Assembly: GCA_024695315.1 (NCBI GenBank)
Contig: JAILIJ010000281.1
Coordinates: forward strand, 1-7,145
Source of the DNA: Bacteroidaceae bacterium
Lineage (GTDB): Bacteria > Bacteroidota > Bacteroidia > Bacteroidales > Bacteroidaceae
DNA length: 7,145 nucleotides
Direction: 5' to 3'
The notes below the pieces were generated by a model. That model did no database searches. It was not told the origin of the DNA and saw nothing but the letters and a program-made list of their open reading frames with translations. This document shows positions 6,931 through 7,145 of this stretch, in pieces. Position numbers and translations under genes: made by a program. Numbering within the stretch: the stretch's first letter is position 1; each line of letters begins with the position of its first letter.

Positions 6931-6990
6931 TCAAACTGTGCCAGTTCCTTTCGTCTCTTTGGAAAATGTTATGTTGAACGTATAGTTCAT
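6931..6990 (-). other. 19-codon ORF in frame after the SusC stop, echoing the SusC tail
   Basis: After the SusC TAA (6996-6994) the same frame continues with one codon (CGG) and then ATG AAC TAT ACG TTC, giving MNYTFNITFSKETKGTGTV before a TGA at 6933-6931. NYTFNITF resembles the SusC end TYTFGFNVEF, and the DNA TATACGTTC resembles the TATACTTTC in the SusC tail. It may be a remnant of an older C-terminus, a local duplication, or coincidence in an 84-nt spacer. It is unlikely to be an independent gene. Confidence 0.25.
6975..6989. repeat. Short inverted repeat between the SusC and SusD genes
   Basis: TGAAC (6975-6979) and GTTCA (6985-6989) are perfect inverted arms around GTATA, just after the SusC stop codon in the direction of transcription. 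In RNA this would be a 5-bp hairpin with a 5-nt loop. No T-run follows on the minus strand, so it is not an intrinsic terminator; it could affect mRNA processing between the two genes, or be chance. Confidence 0.3.
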
Positions 6991-6993
6991 CCG

Positions 6994-7145
6994 TTAAAAT
7001 TCTACATTAAATCCGAAAGTATACGTTGGGCAGTCGCTTAATTGTATTTCAGAAAATCCTCCTTGAGTAGGTGTTTGGCCTTTAAGACGGCTATCGCACC
7101 AAGTGTGGAGATTTGATGCTGATAGTGTAAGCGCTATGCGTCCTA
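6994..7145 (-). CDS. SusC/RagA-type TonB-dependent outer-membrane receptor, C-terminal end (partial)
   Basis: Only the last 49 codons and the TAA (6996-6994) are present; the gene begins beyond the right edge. The translation contains GRIALTLSASNLHTW, the usual 'ASNL-x-TW' segment of the last SusC strands, then TPTQGGFSEIQLSDCPTY and the end TYTFGFNVEF. A terminal Phe on the last beta-strand is the normal outer-membrane barrel assembly signal, and YTFG-x-NV-x-F is the standard SusC ending. It is directly followed by a SusD gene in the same direction, as expected. Two cysteines (TWC and SDC) lie 22 residues apart in this tail and are not a general SusC feature that I know of. The substrate cannot be inferred from this fragment. 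Confidence 0.9.
   Translation of the reverse strand, partial: GRIALTLSASNLHTWCDSRLKGQTPTQGGFSEIQLSDCPTYTFGFNVEF

Noticed and set aside
1..7145. CRISPR arrays, tRNA/rRNA genes, insertion sequences and riboswitches
   Set aside because: No regularly spaced repeats, cloverleaf-like segments, transposase-like proteins or terminal inverted repeats were seen on reading both strands.

Overview
The window looks like a Bacteroidota chromosome, most likely Bacteroidales of the Prevotella/Bacteroides type. The grounds are a SusC/SusD pair, several lipoproteins with acidic residues just after the lipid cysteine, AT-rich sequence with A-rich leaders in place of clear Shine-Dalgarno sites, and a neighbouring gene ending in the 'KG-x-x-IINGK' tail common in Prevotella secreted proteins. 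Genus is an inference from style, not from a marker gene.

Layout. All complete genes are on the minus strand and are read from right to left. Entering at the right edge is the last 49 codons of a SusC-type TonB-dependent outer-membrane receptor (6994-7145). Next come a SusD-type surface lipoprotein (5347-6909), a 298-aa lipoprotein that resembles the SusCD-linked zinc-metallohydrolase lipoproteins but has no HExxH motif (4439-5335), and a lipoprotein with a Fibrobacter-succinogenes-major-paralog domain (3825-4442). The last two overlap by 4 nt (ATGA). After an AT-rich 117-nt gap comes a second tight set: a secreted TlpA-like thioredoxin with WCGPC (2301-3707), a periplasmic DUF4105/Lnb-N domain joined to five membrane helices (1171-2283), and a secreted protein with two InlB-B-like repeats (59-1162). 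Gaps inside this set are 17 and 8 nt. At the far left the tail of a plus-strand gene (2-64) runs head-on into the last minus-strand gene. The two stop codons share the palindrome TTATAA.

How the genes may work together. SusC and SusD should form a surface import complex, and the two lipoproteins are probably accessory surface proteins of the same complex. No glycoside hydrolase, polysaccharide lyase or recognisable active peptidase is in the window, so the substrate cannot be read from it. The second set concerns the periplasm and protein maturation: a thiol oxidoreductase, a homologue of the Bacteroides lipoprotein N-acyltransferase Lnb, and a secreted repeat protein. That all seven genes form one transcription unit is inference; the 117-nt gap is where a break would lie.

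No tRNA, rRNA, CRISPR array, insertion sequence or riboswitch was recognised. The most unusual points are the HHGC motif in the Lnb-like protein, the missing zinc site in the metallohydrolase-like lipoprotein, the palindromic shared stop, and an in-frame echo of the SusC C-terminus just past its stop codon.
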